64,000 nucleotides of DNA. Source: Flavobacteriaceae bacterium (GTDB taxonomy: Bacteria > Bacteroidota > Bacteroidia > Flavobacteriales > Flavobacteriaceae). Below, one piece after another: positions 63,867 through 64,000 of this stretch (position 1 is the first letter of the stretch; every line of letters starts with the position of its first letter). The DNA lies in assembly GCA_024762795.1 (NCBI GenBank), contig JANTGS010000001.1:30711-94710 (forward strand), read 5' to 3'. The position numbers and the translations under genes were made by a program. The notes beneath the pieces were generated by a model. It had not been told where the DNA came from, searched no databases, and saw only the letters and a program-made list of their open reading frames with translations.

Positions 63867-64000
63867 TTATTTTTTAGAATAAATATAACATGTAAATAAA
63901 ATACTTACACCATATAATATATATTAAAATATTTTTTAGTGCGATCATCTTTATGTGTAAACTCAGATTAGTTTTTATATTTTATAACTAACAAATAATC

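Overview
The window is a stretch of AT-rich chromosome from a member of the Bacteroidota, almost certainly the family Flavobacteriaceae. The evidence is: a secreted protein ending in a type IX secretion sorting domain; promoters carrying the Bacteroidota -7 motif TAnnTTTG; few Shine-Dalgarno sequences; flavobacterial families (GSCFA, DUF3098, the small 'ABC transporter ATPase'-like protein, class II KARI, LeuA without a regulatory domain); and the flavobacterial order of the division cluster. There are no rRNA, tRNA, CRISPR, phage or insertion sequence genes. It reads as core chromosome.

Layout. 1-3080: electron transfer flavoprotein genes (etfBA, minus) diverge from a lone pyruvate dehydrogenase E1 beta gene across a perfect 18-bp palindrome. 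3386-6115: an AraC regulator, a lipoprotein, a rhodanese behind a Crp/Fnr-like palindrome, and 19 in-phase copies of an 8-bp repeat. 6117-9527: cysE-cysM-GSCFA and a nitroreductase (minus). 9687-20117: branched-chain amino acid synthesis, with leuA-leuB on minus and ilvB-ilvN-ilvC plus ilvA on plus. The ilv genes follow a clear Ile/Leu-rich leader peptide and attenuator. ilvD, leuC and leuD are absent. 20258-25208: a LamB-like porin, an RluA-type pseudouridine synthase, a DUF2202 lipoprotein paired with a cytochrome c, EngB and a hydrolase.

25443-38784 is the division and cell wall (dcw) cluster: mraZ-rsmH-ftsL-ftsI-murE-mraY-[murD remnant]-ftsW-murG-[no murC]-ftsQ-ftsA-ftsZ. It is the most remarkable part of the window. 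murD is reduced to its C-terminal domain, and the residues expected to be catalytic have changed while the scaffold is kept. murC is missing from its usual place between murG and ftsQ, where a long inverted repeat sits instead.

38873-48950: a large type IX secreted beta-propeller protein with two small secreted partners, a TDH-like epimerase, a thioredoxin-like gene broken by one in-frame TGA, and the ftsX-DUF3098-uppP-truB operon. 48919-60325: rbfA, a LolC/E-type permease, cardiolipin synthase, a lipoprotein, a membrane protein gene with an in-frame TAA at codon 6, an aldo/keto reductase, dusB, a TolB-like lipoprotein, lepA, and a CopZ-like copper chaperone whose domains are in the reverse order to Archaeoglobus CopZ. 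60636-63844: thrS-infC-rpmI-rplT, with infC lacking any standard start codon.

The strongest candidates for something new are the murD pseudoenzyme with murC loss, the ilv attenuator with a cryptic 54-codon frame behind it, the permuted CopZ, and the two genes each interrupted by a single stop codon.
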